Shown one piece after another: positions 41,279-51,744 of a stretch of DNA of 64,000 bases. Origin of the DNA: Bordetella ansorpii (GTDB taxonomy: Bacteria > Pseudomonadota > Gammaproteobacteria > Burkholderiales > Burkholderiaceae_B); assembly GCF_900078705.1 (NCBI RefSeq), contig NZ_FKIF01000002.1, forward strand, positions 930,001 through 994,000, written 5' to 3'. The position numbers were made by a program, and so were the translations under genes. The notes under the pieces were generated by a model. The model saw only the letters and a program-made list of their open reading frames with translations. It was not told the DNA's origin and ran no database searches. Position 1 is the first letter of the stretch; every line of letters begins with the position of its first letter.

Positions 41279-44131
41279 TCAGCCCGAGTTGCGCAAGCCC
41301 GCCGCGATGCCGTTGATGGTCAGGTGGATGGCGCTCTGGATGCGCGGGTCCGGCTCCTCGGCGCCTTTCTCCTGCAGGGCGCGATGGCGCTTGATCAGTT
41401 CGACCTGCAGGTAGTTCAGCGGGTCGATGTAGGCGAAGCGTTCGCGCAGCGACGCCTGCAGGGCCGGATTGTCGGCCAGCAGGTCGCGCTGCGTCAGTTG
41501 CTTCAGCATGGCCACGGTGCGGCCATGCTCGTCCCGGATCTGGCCGAAGATGCGCTCGCGCACGCCGCGCCTGGGCACCAGCTGCGCGTAGCGCGCGGCG
41601 ATGGACAGGTCGGACTTGGCCAGCACCATTTCCATGTTGGACAGCAGCGTGCGCAGCGCGGGCCAGTGTTCGGCCATCTCGCGCAATTGATCCAGGCGCG
41701 CGCGGCGCGTGCGCGGGCCGCCGCGCGCGCCGTTCTCCAGATAGGCTTCCATGGCCGACCCCACGCCGTACCAGCCCGTCAGCATCAGCCGGCATTGCGC
41801 CCACGAGAAGCCCCACGGAATGGCGCGCAGGTCTTCGATACGCTGTCCCTGCTTGCGCGAGGCCGGGCGTGAGCCGATGTTCAGCCCCGCGATCTCGCTG
41901 ACCGGCGTGGCGGCGAAGAAATAGTCGGTGAATCCCGGGGTGTCGTACACCAGCTTGCGGTAGGTGCGCTGCGCATGCTCGGACAGGAAGTCCATGGCCG
42001 CGCCGTGCTCGGCCATGTGGGCGTCTTCCGCGCTGGCGGCCTCGGCGCGCGGCGCCAGCGAGGACTCCAGCGTGGCGGCCACCAGCAGCTCCAGGTGCCA
42101 GCGGCCCACTTCGGCGTCCTTGTACTTGCTCTGGATGACTTCGCCCTGCTCGGTCAGGCGCAACTGGCCGGCCACCGTGCCCGGCGGCTGTGCCAGGATG
42201 GCGTCGAAGCTGGAGCCGCCGCCACGGCCCACCGAGCCGCCACGGCCGTGGAACAGGCGCAGCCGCACGCCGGCCCGGCTGAACACGTCCACCAGCGCGC
42301 GTTCGGCCTGGTACAGCGACCAGTTCGACGTGAGGAAACCGCCGTCCTTGTTGCTGTCCGAATAACCCAGCATCACCTCCTGCACGTCGGCCTGCGCCAG
42401 CTTCACGCGCTGGCGCACCTCGGGGATGGCCAGCCATTCGGCCATGATGCCCGGACCGCGCTGCAGGTCGGGAATGGTTTCGAACAGGGGCACCACCATC
42501 AGGCCATCGCCTTCGGCCAGCGGTTCGCCGGCGGCGGCGATCAGGCCGGCTTCCTTCTGCAGCACCAGCACTTCCAGCAGGTCGCTCAGCGTCTCGGTGT
42601 GCGACACGATGGTCTGGCGCACGGCTTGCTTGCCGTAACGCGCGCGGGCCGCGGCGGCGGCGCGCAGGATGGCCAGTTCGCGCGCGGTCTCGTCGCTGTA
42701 GTGCAGCCAGGGCGAGGACAGCGGGCGGGCATGGGCCAGCTCGGCGCGCAGCAGCGCCACGCGTTCGTTCTCGTCCAGCGCGGCATAGTCCACCGGCACG
42801 CCGCGCCAGTGCGCGCCCGCCCGCGTGAACAGCTCGGCCAGCGCGCGCTCGTGCACGTCCGAACTCTGGCGCAGGTCGACCGTGGCCAGATGGAAGCCGA
42901 ACACCTCGATGGCCTGGCGCAGGCCGGTCAGGCGCAGGCGAGCGATGGGGGCGCCGTGGTGCTCGGACAACGAGGTGGCGATCAGGGCCAGGTCGGCGGC
43001 GAAGTCCTGTGGCGCGGCGTAGGGCTCGGCGGGGTAGGTGGAACGGCGCGCCAGGTCCTGTCCGGTCAGTTGCCGTGCCGTGGCGGCCAGGCGCGCATAG
43101 ATGCCGACCAGCGCGCGGCGGTAGGGTTCGTCGCGGCGGTGCGGCGAATCGTCGCCGCCGGAATCGGCCAGTTGGCGCAGCGCGGGCTCCACGCCGATCA
43201 GCAGCGTGGTGATCGACAGCTCGGCGCCCAGCGTGTGCACCTCCTGCAGATAGTGCTCGAACAGCACCGTGGCCTGGCGCAGCAGCGCGCGCTCCAGCGT
43301 GCCGGCGTCGACGTTGGGATTGCCGTCGCGGTCGCCGCCGATCCAGCTGCCCATGCGCAGGAAAGGTTGCAGCGGCTCGGCCGGCGCGGCGAAGGGGCGC
43401 TGCGTGCCGTCGGGATGCAGCAGCTTGCCCAGGTCGGTGTACAGCCGCGGCACGACCGACAGAAACGTGCTGCGGTAGTACGACAGCGCGTTCTCGATCT
43501 CGTCGGCCACGGTGAGGCGCGTGTAGCGCAGCATGCGTGTCTGCCACAGCGTGGCCACGCGGCCCAGCAGGGCCAGGTCCAGTTCGGCGCGCTCTTCTTC
43601 CGTCTGCGGCTGTTCGCGCTGCGCCACCAGCGCGGCGATCTCGCGGTGCGCGTCCAGCGTGCTCTTGCGCTGGACTTCTGTGGGGTGCGCCGTCAGCACC
43701 GGCATCACGCAGGCATCGGCCAGCAGGCGGCGCACGCGGGCCGGGCCCACGCCCTGCGCCTTCAGGCGCGCCAGGGCATCGCGCAGGCTGCCGCGCGGCG
43801 GTTCGGCGCTGGCCAGCAACTGTTCGCGCTGCGCGCGGTTCTGGTCCCGGTCTTCGGCGATGTTGGCCAGATGCAGGAAATAGCTGAAGGCGCGGGCCAC
43901 TGCATTGGGATCGTTGCCGCGCAGGCGCTTGACGCGCTGCTCCAGCACCTTGCTGTCTTCCGTCCGGCCCTCGCGGCGAAATCGCACCGCGGTGCGCCGC
44001 AGCGTCTCGATGGTGTCGAACACCCGTTCCCCTTCTGTGGCCTCGATCACCTCGCCCAGCATTCGCCCCAGCAGGCGTATGGTGTGGCGAGAGTTCTCTG
44101 CGGAATCGGACTGCGGACGTACGACTTTCAT
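41279..44131 (-). CDS. ppc: Phosphoenolpyruvate carboxylase
   Basis: The 950-residue enzyme carboxylates phosphoenolpyruvate to oxaloacetate to refill the TCA cycle. Visible are the catalytic His in [22 protein letters not shown], the lysine region [11 protein letters not shown] and the glycine-rich [15 protein letters not shown] loop. The C-terminus RNSG is a typical end of the family (NTG/NSG). The length is slightly above the E. coli enzyme. It is encoded alone, convergent with the aldolase operon and divergent from queC. Confidence 0.97.
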   Translation of the reverse strand: MKVVRPQSDSAENSRHTIRLLGRMLGEVIEATEGERVFDTIETLRRTAVRFRREGRTEDSKVLEQRVKRLRGNDPNAVARAFSYFLHLANIAEDRDQNRAQREQLLASAEPPRGSLRDALARLKAQGVGPARVRRLLADACVMPVLTAHPTEVQRKSTLDAHREIAALVAQREQPQTEEERAELDLALLGRVATLWQTRMLRYTRLTVADEIENALSYYRSTFLSVVPRLYTDLGKLLHPDGTQRPFAAPAEPLQPFLRMGSWIGGDRDGNPNVDAGTLERALLRQATVLFEHYLQEVHTLGAELSITTLLIGVEPALRQLADSGGDDSPHRRDEPYRRALVGIYARLAATARQLTGQDLARRSTYPAEPYAAPQDFAADLALIATSLSEHHGAPIARLRLTGLRQAIEVFGFHLATVDLRQSSDVHERALAELFTRAGAHWRGVPVDYAALDENERVALLRAELAHARPLSSPWLHYSDETARELAILRAAAAARARYGKQAVRQTIVSHTETLSDLLEVLVLQKEAGLIAAAGEPLAEGDGLMVVPLFETIPDLQRGPGIMAEWLAIPEVRQRVKLAQADVQEVMLGYSDSNKDGGFLTSNWSLYQAERALVDVFSRAGVRLRLFHGRGGSVGRGGGSSFDAILAQPPGTVAGQLRLTEQGEVIQSKYKDAEVGRWHLELLVAATLESSLAPRAEAASAEDAHMAEHGAAMDFLSEHAQRTYRKLVYDTPGFTDYFFAATPVSEIAGLNIGSRPASRKQGQRIEDLRAIPWGFSWAQCRLMLTGWYGVGSAMEAYLENGARGGPRTRRARLDQLREMAEHWPALRTLLSNMEMVLAKSDLSIAARYAQLVPRRGVRERIFGQIRDEHGRTVAMLKQLTQRDLLADNPALQASLRERFAYIDPLNYLQVELIKRHRALQEKGAEEPDPRIQSAIHLTINGIAAGLRNSG

Positions 44132-44253
44132 GGGCTACGGATCCGTCTGAAGAAGGGAGGGGAGAAAGCGGTTCGGTGTGCTGCGCTGATGCTCGATTTG
44201 CGATGCGGGCATTGTACGCAGCCGGGCCGGCCGGCCTGGGTTAAAGTGCCGGC

Positions 44254-44994
44254 ATGTCTACCCCCATGCTTGCCCCCACGCCGGATACGCGCCGCGCCCT
44301 GGTCCTGTTTTCCGGCGGCCAGGATTCCACCACCTGCCTGGCCTGGGCCCTGGACCGCTATGCCCACGTCGAAACCGTGGCGTTCGACTATGGCCAGCGT
44401 CATCGCATCGAGCTCGACGCGCGGCTGAACGTGCTGCGCGAGCTGCGTGCCGGGTATCCGCAATGGACGGCCAGGCTGGGCGAAGACCATCTGCTGGACC
44501 TGTCCGTGCTGGGCCAGGTGGGCGACACGGCGCTGACCTCCGATCGCCAGATCGAGATGCAGGAAAACGGCCTGCCCAATACCTTCGTGCCCGGCCGCAA
44601 CCTGCTGTTCCTGACGCTGGCCGCCGCCCTGGGTTACCGCCGCCAGCTGGACGTGCTGGTGGGCGGCATGTGCGAGACCGATTTCTCGGGCTATCCCGAC
44701 TGCCGCGACGACACCATCAAGGCGCAGCAGGTGGCGCTCAGCCTCGGGCTGGGATCGCGCGTCACCATCGAGACGCCGCTGATGTGGCGCGACAAGGCGC
44801 AGACCTGGGACCTGGCGCGCGCCCTGGGCGGGCTGGCGCTGGTCGACCTGATCGTCGAGCACAGCCACACGTGTTATCTGGGCGAGCGGGGCGCGCGCCA
44901 TGATTGGGGTTATGGCTGCGGCACGTGCCCCGCGTGCGAACTGCGCGCGGCGGGATGGCTGCGCTGGAAGGCGGGACAGTACGCGGCGGTCTGA
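44254..44994 (+). CDS. queC: 7-cyano-7-deazaguanine synthase
   Basis: The 246-residue enzyme makes preQ0 from 7-carboxy-7-deazaguanine in queuosine synthesis. It has the ATP-pyrophosphatase P-loop [18 protein letters not shown] and a C-terminal zinc site with cysteines in CYLGERG and [13 protein letters not shown]. The length is normal, although a slightly longer C-terminal stretch follows the usual core. The other que genes are not in the window. Confidence 0.95.
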   Translation: MSTPMLAPTPDTRRALVLFSGGQDSTTCLAWALDRYAHVETVAFDYGQRHRIELDARLNVLRELRAGYPQWTARLGEDHLLDLSVLGQVGDTALTSDRQIEMQENGLPNTFVPGRNLLFLTLAAALGYRRQLDVLVGGMCETDFSGYPDCRDDTIKAQQVALSLGLGSRVTIETPLMWRDKAQTWDLARALGGLALVDLIVEHSHTCYLGERGARHDWGYGCGTCPACELRAAGWLRWKAGQYAAV

Positions 44995-45006
44995 GCCGCG
45001 GCGGGC

Positions 45007-45561
45007 TCAGCGCGCGGCCGTGTCCGGTGGCGTGCGGTCTGCGTCGCCCAACTCGCGCTGCATCAGCACCGTATCGCGCCATTCCCCGTGTTTGAATCCC
45101 ACCGAGCGCAGCGTGCCGACGGGATGGAACCCGTTTCGCGCATGCAGCGCCAGTGATCCTCCATTGCGGCTGTCGCCCACCACCGCCAGCATCTGGCGCC
45201 AGCCAGCCGCCCGGCAGCGTTCGATCAGCATCGCCAGCAGCAGGTTGCCGATGCCGCGGCCATTCCACCCGTGCTCCACGTACACCGAGTCTTCGACGGT
45301 ATGGCGATAGGCTGGCCGTGGCCGGTAGGCCGTGACGTATGCGTAGCCCCGCACCACGCCGTCTATCTCCGCGACCAGGAAGGGCATGCCGCGCGTGGCG
45401 ATATCGGCGCGGCGTTCGCGCATCTGGTCGACCGTGGGAGGATCCAGCTCGAACGACGCCGTGCCATGCAGGACGTGGTGCGCGTAGATCTGCTGGATGC
45501 TGGCGATGTCTGCTTCAGTGGCATCGCGAAGCTGGATGGACGGGGAATCGATCGGGCTCAT
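45007..45561 (-). CDS. GNAT N-acetyltransferase (phosphinothricin-type)
   Basis: The 184-residue protein has the PAT-type start [34 protein letters not shown] and the acetyl-CoA site [22 protein letters not shown] (Q/RxxGxG/A). The later segment [27 protein letters not shown] is also characteristic. Such enzymes acetylate phosphinothricin, methionine sulfoximine or related compounds; the natural substrate here is unknown. The open frame extends upstream without similarity, so the start at 45561 is preferred. It converges with queC. Confidence 0.88.
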   Translation of the reverse strand: MSPIDSPSIQLRDATEADIASIQQIYAHHVLHGTASFELDPPTVDQMRERRADIATRGMPFLVAEIDGVVRGYAYVTAYRPRPAYRHTVEDSVYVEHGWNGRGIGNLLLAMLIERCRAAGWRQMLAVVGDSRNGGSLALHARNGFHPVGTLRSVGFKHGEWRDTVLMQRELGDADRTPPDTAAR

Positions 45562-45764
45562 GTTGGAAACGGGGGGCGGCGAAAGAGCGCCAGTTTGCCT
45601 GTGCGGCAGCGATAGGGGAAGCGCGCGTTCCCCTTGTATCCGGCCCGGGCCCGGCCGCGTCTGCGGCCCCGTGCTTCCGTGCATCTCCGCGGAACGGCGT
45701 ATTATCTGGAGTTTTGCCGAATTTCCTCTTCGGAATCGACCCCGCCCGCCAGAGAGCCACCGCC

Positions 45765-47624
45765 ATGCCGCACTACCGTTCCCGCACTTCCACCCACGGC
45801 CGCAACATGGCCGGCGCACGTGCCCTGTGGCGCGCCACCGGCATGAAGGACGGCGATTTCGGCAAGCCCATCATCGCGGTGGTGAACTCGTTCACCCAGT
45901 TCGTGCCGGGCCACGTGCACCTGCGCGACCTGGGCGCGCTGGTCGCCAGGCAGATCGAGGGCGCCGGCGGCGTCGCGAAAGAATTCAACACCATCGCCGT
46001 GGACGACGGCATCGCCATGGGCCACGGCGGCATGCTGTACTCGCTGCCCTCGCGCGAATTGATCGCCGACTCGGTCGAGTACATGGTCAACGCGCACTGC
46101 GCCGACGCCATGGTCTGCATCTCGAACTGCGACAAGATCACCCCGGGCATGCTGATGGCCGCCATGCGCCTGAACATCCCCTGCGTGTTCGTGTCCGGCG
46201 GCCCGATGGAAGCCGGCAAGATCCTGTCGCCCACCGACGGCAAGGTCATCGCCAAGATCGACCTGATCGACGCCATGATCAAGGCGGCCGATCCCAAGGT
46301 GTCCGACGCAGAGGCCGAAGAGGTCGAGCGCAGCGCCTGCCCCACGTGCGGTTCCTGTTCGGGCATGTTCACCGCCAACTCGATGAACTGCCTGACCGAA
46401 GCCATCGGCCTGGCCCTGCCGGGCAACGGCACCATCGTCGCCACGCACGCGTGGCGCCGCGGTCTGTTCGAGCAGGCCGGCCGCCTGGTCGTCGACCTGT
46501 GCCGCCGCTACTACGAGCAGGAAGACGCCTCGGTGCTGCCGCGCGCCATCGCCACCAAGAGCGCGTTCGAGAACGCCATGACGCTGGACGTGGCGATGGG
46601 CGGCTCGACCAACACCGTGCTGCACCTGCTGGCCGCTGCGCAAGAAGCCGGCGTCGACTTCACCATGGCCGACATCGACCGCATCTCGCGCCGCACGCCC
46701 TGCCTGTGCAAGGCCGCGCCGGCCACCGACAAGTACCACATCGAAGACGTGCACCGCGCGGGCGGCATCCTGGGCATCCTGGGTGAACTGGGCCGCGCCG
46801 ACCTGCTGGACCTGTCCTGCGGCAACGTGCACAGCGGCACGCTGGGCAACGCCATCGCGCAATGGGACATCGCGGGCGGCGCCGGCGAAGCCGCGCAGAA
46901 GTTCTACCGCGCGGCCCCCGGCGGCATTCCCACCACCGTGGCGTTCAGCCAGGAAGCCACCTTCCTGACGCTGGATGCCGACCGCAAGACCGGCTGCATC
47001 CGCAGCAAGGAACACGCCTATTCGCAGGACGGCGGCCTGGCCGTGCTGTACGGCAACCTGGCCGAGAAGGGCTGCATCGTCAAGACGGCTGGCGTCGATG
47101 AATCGCAGTGGGTCTTCACGGGCCGCGCCCGCGTGTTCGAAAGCCAGGAAGACGCCGTCGAAGGCATCCTGGGCGACCGGATCGTGGCGGGCGACGTCGT
47201 TATCATCCGCTACGAAGGCCCCAAGGGCGGCCCCGGCATGCAGGAAATGCTGTATCCCACGTCCTACCTGAAGTCCAAGGGCCTGGGCAAGACCTGCGCG
47301 CTGTTCACCGACGGCCGCTTCTCGGGCGGTTCGTCGGGCCTGGTGATCGGCCACGCCTCGCCGGAAGCCGCCGAGGGCGGCACGGTCGGCCTGGTGGAAG
47401 ACGGCGACATCATCGAGATCGACATCCCCAATCGCCGCATGCACCTGGCCGTGGACGACGCCGAACTGGCGCGCCGCCGCGCCGCCATGGAGGCGCGCGG
47501 CGACAAGGCCTGGCAGCCGGTCGACCGCGAACGCACGGTCTCGCTGGCGCTGCAGGCCTACGCCGCGCTGGCCACCTCGGCCGACCGCGGCGCCGTGCGC
47601 GACCTGTCGCAGCTCAAGCGCTGA
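45765..47624 (+). CDS. ilvD: Dihydroxy-acid dehydratase
   Basis: The 619-residue enzyme dehydrates 2,3-dihydroxy acids to 2-keto acids in isoleucine and valine synthesis. Iron-sulfur cysteines are in [12 protein letters not shown] and [18 protein letters not shown], and [23 protein letters not shown] is visible near the C-terminus. The start [19 protein letters not shown] is the usual one; the frame is open further upstream without similarity. It stands alone, with a clear terminator 51 bases after the stop. Confidence 0.97.
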   Translation: MPHYRSRTSTHGRNMAGARALWRATGMKDGDFGKPIIAVVNSFTQFVPGHVHLRDLGALVARQIEGAGGVAKEFNTIAVDDGIAMGHGGMLYSLPSRELIADSVEYMVNAHCADAMVCISNCDKITPGMLMAAMRLNIPCVFVSGGPMEAGKILSPTDGKVIAKIDLIDAMIKAADPKVSDAEAEEVERSACPTCGSCSGMFTANSMNCLTEAIGLALPGNGTIVATHAWRRGLFEQAGRLVVDLCRRYYEQEDASVLPRAIATKSAFENAMTLDVAMGGSTNTVLHLLAAAQEAGVDFTMADIDRISRRTPCLCKAAPATDKYHIEDVHRAGGILGILGELGRADLLDLSCGNVHSGTLGNAIAQWDIAGGAGEAAQKFYRAAPGGIPTTVAFSQEATFLTLDADRKTGCIRSKEHAYSQDGGLAVLYGNLAEKGCIVKTAGVDESQWVFTGRARVFESQEDAVEGILGDRIVAGDVVIIRYEGPKGGPGMQEMLYPTSYLKSKGLGKTCALFTDGRFSGGSSGLVIGHASPEAAEGGTVGLVEDGDIIEIDIPNRRMHLAVDDAELARRRAAMEARGDKAWQPVDRERTVSLALQAYAALATSADRGAVRDLSQLKR

Positions 47625-47674
47625 GTTCGCGCTTATCCACAGGCGCCGAGAGCGGCGCCTGACCGGAGCAGAAG

Positions 47675-47699
47675 AACCCGGCCCTGGCGCCGGGTTTTT
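47675..47699 (+). terminator. Rho-independent terminator after ilvD
   Basis: AACCCGGC (47675-47682) pairs with GCCGGGTT (47689-47696) around a 6-base loop, and the stem runs into a TTTTT tract. The position just after ilvD fits its transcription end. Confidence 0.85.
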
Positions 47700-47768
47700 C
47701 ATGCGTGCTCGGTTGCCGTGCGGGCCGGCCAGCCTTCGCCTGCATCGAGGCGCCAGGGCGGCTGGCCG

Positions 47769-48524
47769 TCAGATATGGAAGCCGCCGCTCACGTCCAGCA
47801 CGCCGCCCGTGATGTAGCCGGTGTCCGGCCCCGCCAGGAAGCACACCGCCGCCGCGACTTCTTCGACGGTGGCGATGCGGCGGATCGCGTGCAGGTCCAT
47901 GATCGCGTCCGGCAGGTTGCCGGCCACGGCCGCCGCCATGTCGGTGGGCATGATGCCGGGCTGCACCACGTTCACCGTGATGCGGCGCGGGCCCAGGTCG
48001 CGCCCGACGCCCTTCGCATAACCCACGATCGCCGCCTTCGTGCCGGCATAGTCCGCCACGCCGGGGAAGGGAACCCGGCTGCCCAGGCCCGAGCCGATGA
48101 AGACGATGCGTCCGTCATCCGAGATCCGCTGCGCGGCGGCGCGGGTCGTGGCCACCACGCCCAGCACGTTGATGCGCCATTGGCGGTCCAGGCCATCGGT
48201 GTCCAGTCCGGGGTCGTCGGTGGCCTTGCCCTGTACGGCGATCGCCGCGTTGTTCACCAGGATGTCCAGCTTGCCGAACTGGGCGATGACCGCGTCGATC
48301 AGCGGCCTGGCGGCCGACGGATCTTCCTGGTCGCTCTGGATGGCCGCCGCGCGCACGCCCTTGGCCCGCAGCGCCTCCGCGACCGCCTGCGCCTTCTCGG
48401 CCGAGGCGGCGTAGCTGATCGCCACGTCCGCGCCCCGCTCCGCCAGGGCCAGTGCCGTCGCCGCGCCCAATCCACGCGACCCGCCGGTCACCAGCGCCAC
48501 CTTGCCTGCCAATGTCTTGTCCAT
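47769..48524 (-). CDS. Short-chain dehydrogenase/reductase
   Basis: The 251-residue SDR has the cofactor motif TGGSRGLGAA, NNAAIAVQG, a catalytic Ser region VFIGSGLGSR and Tyr-x-x-x-Lys in YAGTKAAIVGYAKGVGRDLG. It resembles FabG-like reductases; the substrate is unknown. It is divergent from a TetR-family gene, and repeats of a CATAAC-N4-GTTATG type lie between them. It is probably induced when that regulator is released. Confidence 0.93.
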   Translation of the reverse strand: MDKTLAGKVALVTGGSRGLGAATALALAERGADVAISYAASAEKAQAVAEALRAKGVRAAAIQSDQEDPSAARPLIDAVIAQFGKLDILVNNAAIAVQGKATDDPGLDTDGLDRQWRINVLGVVATTRAAAQRISDDGRIVFIGSGLGSRVPFPGVADYAGTKAAIVGYAKGVGRDLGPRRITVNVVQPGIMPTDMAAAVAGNLPDAIMDLHAIRRIATVEEVAAAVCFLAGPDTGYITGGVLDVSGGFHI

Positions 48525-48577
48525 GAAAAGCCTTCCCTTTCAAGGCGGGACAGAAGCGTCCCGCGCGTTCGTTTATT

Positions 48578-48608
48578 CATAACAATCGTTATGATAACGA
48601 ACGGTATG
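48578..48608. promoter_or_regulatory. TetR-type operator pair between SDR and tetR
   Basis: CATAAC-AATC-GTTATG (48578-48593) has perfect 6-base arms. Directly after it, sharing one base, GATAAC-GAAC-GGTATG (48593-48608) is a copy with two arm mismatches. The nine bases ATCGTTATG recur at 48645-48653, just before the TetR start. Such paired sites are usual for autoregulated TetR proteins. Confidence 0.65.
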
Positions 48609-48670
48609 GAATTAGACAGCCGCTGTCAAGGAGGTTTAATATCGATCGTTATGAAAAAAGAGGCGATCTG

Positions 48671-49282
48671 ATGGGACGTCATCGTGAGTTCGACGTGGAT
48701 CAGGCCCTGGACGCGGCGCTTTGCGTGTTCTGGCGCAAAGGCTACGAGGGCGCGTCCTATACCGACCTGACACAGGCAACCGGGGTCGAGCGGCCCGCGC
48801 TGTATTCGGCGTTCGGCAACAAGGAAGCGCTGTTCCGCCTGGCGCTGGCCCGCTACTCCGAGCGCTATCTGGATTTCTTCCCGGCGGCGCTGCTGCAGCC
48901 CACGTCACGGGACGTCGCGGCCCACATCATGCGCGGCGCGGTCGAATTGAACACCCGCTATCCCGACCACACCGGATGCCTGGGCATCAATGGTGCGCTG
49001 GCGGTCTCGGACGAATCCGAACCCATCCGCCAGGCCCTGATCGACGCGCGGGCGGACGGGGAGGCCTCGTTGCGTGAACGCTTCGAGCGCGCGCGGCGGG
49101 AGGGGGATCTGCCCGAGACGGCCAATTGCGCCGCGCTGGCCGCCTACGTGTGCGCCGTGGTGCATGGCATCGCGGTGCAGGCCAAGGCCGGCTACAGCCG
49201 CGAGATGCTGGAGGCGGTCGTCGCGCAGGCGCTATCCACCTGGCCTTCCGGGCACCGCGCCGCGCCGGAGGAAGCGGCCTGA
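48671..49282 (+). CDS. TetR-family transcriptional regulator
   Basis: The 203-residue protein has an N-terminal helix-turn-helix (FDVDQALDAALCVFWRKGYEGASYTDLTQATGVERPALYSAFGNKEALF) and an AcrR/YcdC-like ligand domain with HTGCLGINGALAVSDES. The ATG at 48671 is used; an upstream ATG at 48651 meets a stop after six codons. It is divergent from the SDR gene, which it probably represses. Confidence 0.92.
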   Translation: MGRHREFDVDQALDAALCVFWRKGYEGASYTDLTQATGVERPALYSAFGNKEALFRLALARYSERYLDFFPAALLQPTSRDVAAHIMRGAVELNTRYPDHTGCLGINGALAVSDESEPIRQALIDARADGEASLRERFERARREGDLPETANCAALAAYVCAVVHGIAVQAKAGYSREMLEAVVAQALSTWPSGHRAAPEEAA

Positions 49283-49325
49283 ACGCGCGGCGGGCAACGT
49301 CCGGAAATGTCCGTGGCGAAGGCCG

Positions 49326-50489
49326 CTATCGCGCGTCGGCGCGCACCAGGTGGGCAGGCAGGATGCCTTCGGTGGACACCACGCCCAGCAGGCCCATGTC
49401 GCGCTTCACTTCCTCCACGATCAGCCGGATGGCGTGCGCCACGCCCGCCGGCCCGGCCACCGCCGCGGCATAGTTGAAGGGCCGCCCCACGAACACGCAC
49501 TTCGCGCCCAGCGCCAGGGCCTTGAGCACGTCGGTGCCGCGCCGCACGCCGCTGTCCAGCATGATCTCCAGGCCCGGCGCGGCATCCACGATGGCCGGCA
49601 GCATCTGCAGGGGCGCTGCCGTGCCGTCCAGTTGCCGTCCGCCATGGTTGGACACGATGACGCCGTCCATGCCTTTCTGGCGCGCCAGCGCCGCGTCACG
49701 GGGATTCAGGATGCCCTTGATGATCATGCGGCCCTGCCAGCGTCTGCGGATCGCTTCGACGTGCGTCCAGTTCAGGTGGCCGCGGTCGGAGAAATCGCGC
49801 TGCACGTTGGGCGACACGATGGGTGCGCCGCGCGTGGCGTAGTTGTTCTCGAAGTGCGGCATGCCGTGCTTGAACAGCGTGCGCAGGAAAGTGCCGAACA
49901 GCCACCGCGGATGCGTGATCCCCTGCCATGCCAGCGACAGGTTGGGGCGCAGCGGCGTGGAGAAACCGGCGCGCAGGTTGTTCTCGCGGTTGGCCGCCAC
50001 GGGCGTGTCCACCGTCAGCACCAGCGTCTGCACGCCGGCATCGGCCACGCGATCGATCAGGGCGCGGATCTGCGCCTCGTCGCCCGGCAGGTAGGCCTGG
50101 AACCACGTGCGCGGCGCGGCTTCCATCACGTCTTCCAGGCGGATCAGCGACGAGCCGCTCATGATGCAGGGGATGCCGGCGTCGTCCGCGGCGCGCGCCA
50201 GCACGATGTCGCCGCGATAGCTGGACAGGGCCGAGATGCCCATGGGGGCGATGCCGACCGGCGCGGCATAGGCATGGCCCATCACGGTGGCGGCGGTGCT
50301 GCGCCGGGACACGTCGACCAGGACGTCCGGCACGAGCGCATATTGCGCGAAGGCATCGCGGTTGGCGCGCGCCGACAGTCCGTCCTCCACCGCGCCGGAC
50401 ACATAGGCGTAGATCGGCTTGGGCAGCACGCGCGCGGCCGCTGCCTCGAAATCCTGCAGGTTAAGAATGTGGCGCAAGGAAGAGGACAT
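49326..50489 (-). CDS. FMN-dependent alpha-hydroxy-acid dehydrogenase/oxidase
   Basis: The 387-residue TIM-barrel flavoenzyme has the active-site motif VSNHGGRQLDG with the catalytic His282, substrate Arg285, IIKGILNPRDA with the FMN-binding Lys, and LDSGVRRGTDVLKALALGA. It is of the L-lactate dehydrogenase/glycolate oxidase/mandelate dehydrogenase family; which 2-hydroxy acid is oxidised is unknown. It is divergent from a LysR gene, and a 34-base inverted repeat stands 81 bases upstream. Confidence 0.93.
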   Translation of the reverse strand: MSSSLRHILNLQDFEAAAARVLPKPIYAYVSGAVEDGLSARANRDAFAQYALVPDVLVDVSRRSTAATVMGHAYAAPVGIAPMGISALSSYRGDIVLARAADDAGIPCIMSGSSLIRLEDVMEAAPRTWFQAYLPGDEAQIRALIDRVADAGVQTLVLTVDTPVAANRENNLRAGFSTPLRPNLSLAWQGITHPRWLFGTFLRTLFKHGMPHFENNYATRGAPIVSPNVQRDFSDRGHLNWTHVEAIRRRWQGRMIIKGILNPRDAALARQKGMDGVIVSNHGGRQLDGTAAPLQMLPAIVDAAPGLEIMLDSGVRRGTDVLKALALGAKCVFVGRPFNYAAAVAGPAGVAHAIRLIVEEVKRDMGLLGVVSTEGILPAHLVRADAR

Positions 50490-50569
50490 GGTCTCGTTTT
50501 TCTTGGACGGGAAATGCGCGGCGGTGCCGGCCGCATCGGCAGATGATAGGAGTGCGGGTCCTTTGGAAT

Positions 50570-50603
50570 AAAGCGAGTTTATTGATATAAAACACTTCGC
50601 TTT
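50570..50603. promoter_or_regulatory. 34-base LysR-type operator, copy A
   Basis: AAAGCGA (50570-50576) and TCGCTTT (50597-50603) flank exactly 20 bases. The symmetry extends outward (GAATAAAGCGA against GAATAAAAGCGA). It lies between the divergent hydroxy-acid oxidase and LysR genes. The same arms with the same spacing occur at 51553-51586. Confidence 0.7.
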
Positions 50604-50623
50604 TATTCACTGTATGCCGCGCC

Positions 50624-51523
50624 ATGACTCTCAAGCAACTCGAAGCCTTCTACTGGGCGGCCACGTGCCGCAGCTTCGCCATCGCGGCCAGCCGGCTCAA
50701 CATCTCGGTGTCGTCGCTGTCCAAGCGGCTGGCCGAACTGGAAAGCGTGATCGGCTCCGAGCTGTTCAGCCGCAGCGCGCGCAATGCCATCCTGACGCCG
50801 CTGGGTGAACAATTGCTGCCGCATGCGCGGGACCTGCTGCGTTCGGCCGATGACTTCCTGCAACGCGCGGCCGACAGCGTGCCGCTGGCGGGCCGCTGCC
50901 GCTTCGGCGTGGGCGAGCTCAGTTCCATGACGTGGATGCCGCGGCTGATCGCCGATATCCGCCGCGAGTACCCCAACCTGTTGGTCGAGCCGCGCGTCGG
51001 CGTGGGCGAAGAGGTCGAGCTGGGCCTGGAGGATGGCGAGCTGGATTTCGGCATCATCGGCGGGCCGTCCACGCGGGCGTCGATCACCTCCGTGCTGATC
51101 GGACAGGCCGAGTTCGAATGGGTCGCCAGTCCCGGGGCCGCGCGCGACGCGCGTTGGCTGCCGCCCGCCGCGCTGCGCGACCATACGCTGGTGGCCTTGC
51201 CCAACAGTTCGGGCGTGATCCGCATCGTGGACGACTGGATGACCGCGCAAGGCGTGTCGCCGGGCCGCAATCTGCGCTGCAATGGCTGGGGCGCGGTGGC
51301 CGGCATGCTGCGCGAGGGACTGGGCATCGGCATCCTGCCCACGGCCTGGGCACGCGTGCTGGTCGAACGCGGCGAACTGGCGTTCCTGGAGCAGTTCCCG
51401 GCCCCGCAGCCGCTCAGCTACACCATCCAGTGGCGCCGCGACGACACCCGGCCGTTGCTGGCCTGCATGCGCGACCTGGCGCAGCGCTGCATCGACTTCC
51501 ATGCGCCGTGCTGCCTGATGTGA
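50624..51523 (+). CDS. LysR-family transcriptional regulator
   Basis: The 299-residue protein has the helix-turn-helix MTLKQLEAFYWAATCRSFAIAASRLNISVSSLSKRLAELE, in which the recognition helix has VSSLSKR in place of the usual QPAVSRQ, and a normal effector domain. It lies between the hydroxy-acid oxidase gene (divergent) and the D-2-hydroxyacid dehydrogenase/Bug genes (same direction). Matching 34-base repeats stand before both, so it probably regulates both units. Confidence 0.92.
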   Translation: MTLKQLEAFYWAATCRSFAIAASRLNISVSSLSKRLAELESVIGSELFSRSARNAILTPLGEQLLPHARDLLRSADDFLQRAADSVPLAGRCRFGVGELSSMTWMPRLIADIRREYPNLLVEPRVGVGEEVELGLEDGELDFGIIGGPSTRASITSVLIGQAEFEWVASPGAARDARWLPPAALRDHTLVALPNSSGVIRIVDDWMTAQGVSPGRNLRCNGWGAVAGMLREGLGIGILPTAWARVLVERGELAFLEQFPAPQPLSYTIQWRRDDTRPLLACMRDLAQRCIDFHAPCCLM

Positions 51524-51552
51524 TGGCAGTGCAGCATGCGCGCTATTTCGAA

Positions 51553-51586
51553 AAAGCGAAATTCGAACTGGAAAATAATTCGCTTT
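51553..51586. promoter_or_regulatory. 34-base LysR-type operator, copy B
   Basis: AAAGCGA (51553-51559) and TCGCTTT (51580-51586) again flank 20 bases. The outer symmetry is CGAAAAAGCGAA against CGATAAAGCGAA. The spacer differs from copy A apart from AT-richness. It lies after the LysR gene and 158 bases before the D-2-hydroxyacid dehydrogenase start. Confidence 0.68.
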
Positions 51587-51744
51587 ATCGAAATCTTTGG
51601 CGGAGATAGAGTGGTTGCCTACAACAATCATTCCGGCTGGAGACGCCCGTTCCCGCGTGATGCCGGCTTGCCCGCGTGGCATGGGCACGTCCGGGCCCTG
51701 CCGCGAGGGCGGCGCCGATCCGGGGATGGGTACGAAGGAAACGC

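Noticed and set aside
41975-44428. An open frame of 817 codons on the strand opposite ppc
   Set aside because: It mirrors the ppc codons, is dominated by Arg/Gln/His/Ala/Gly, and has no recognisable domain. Long antisense frames are expected in such GC-rich DNA.
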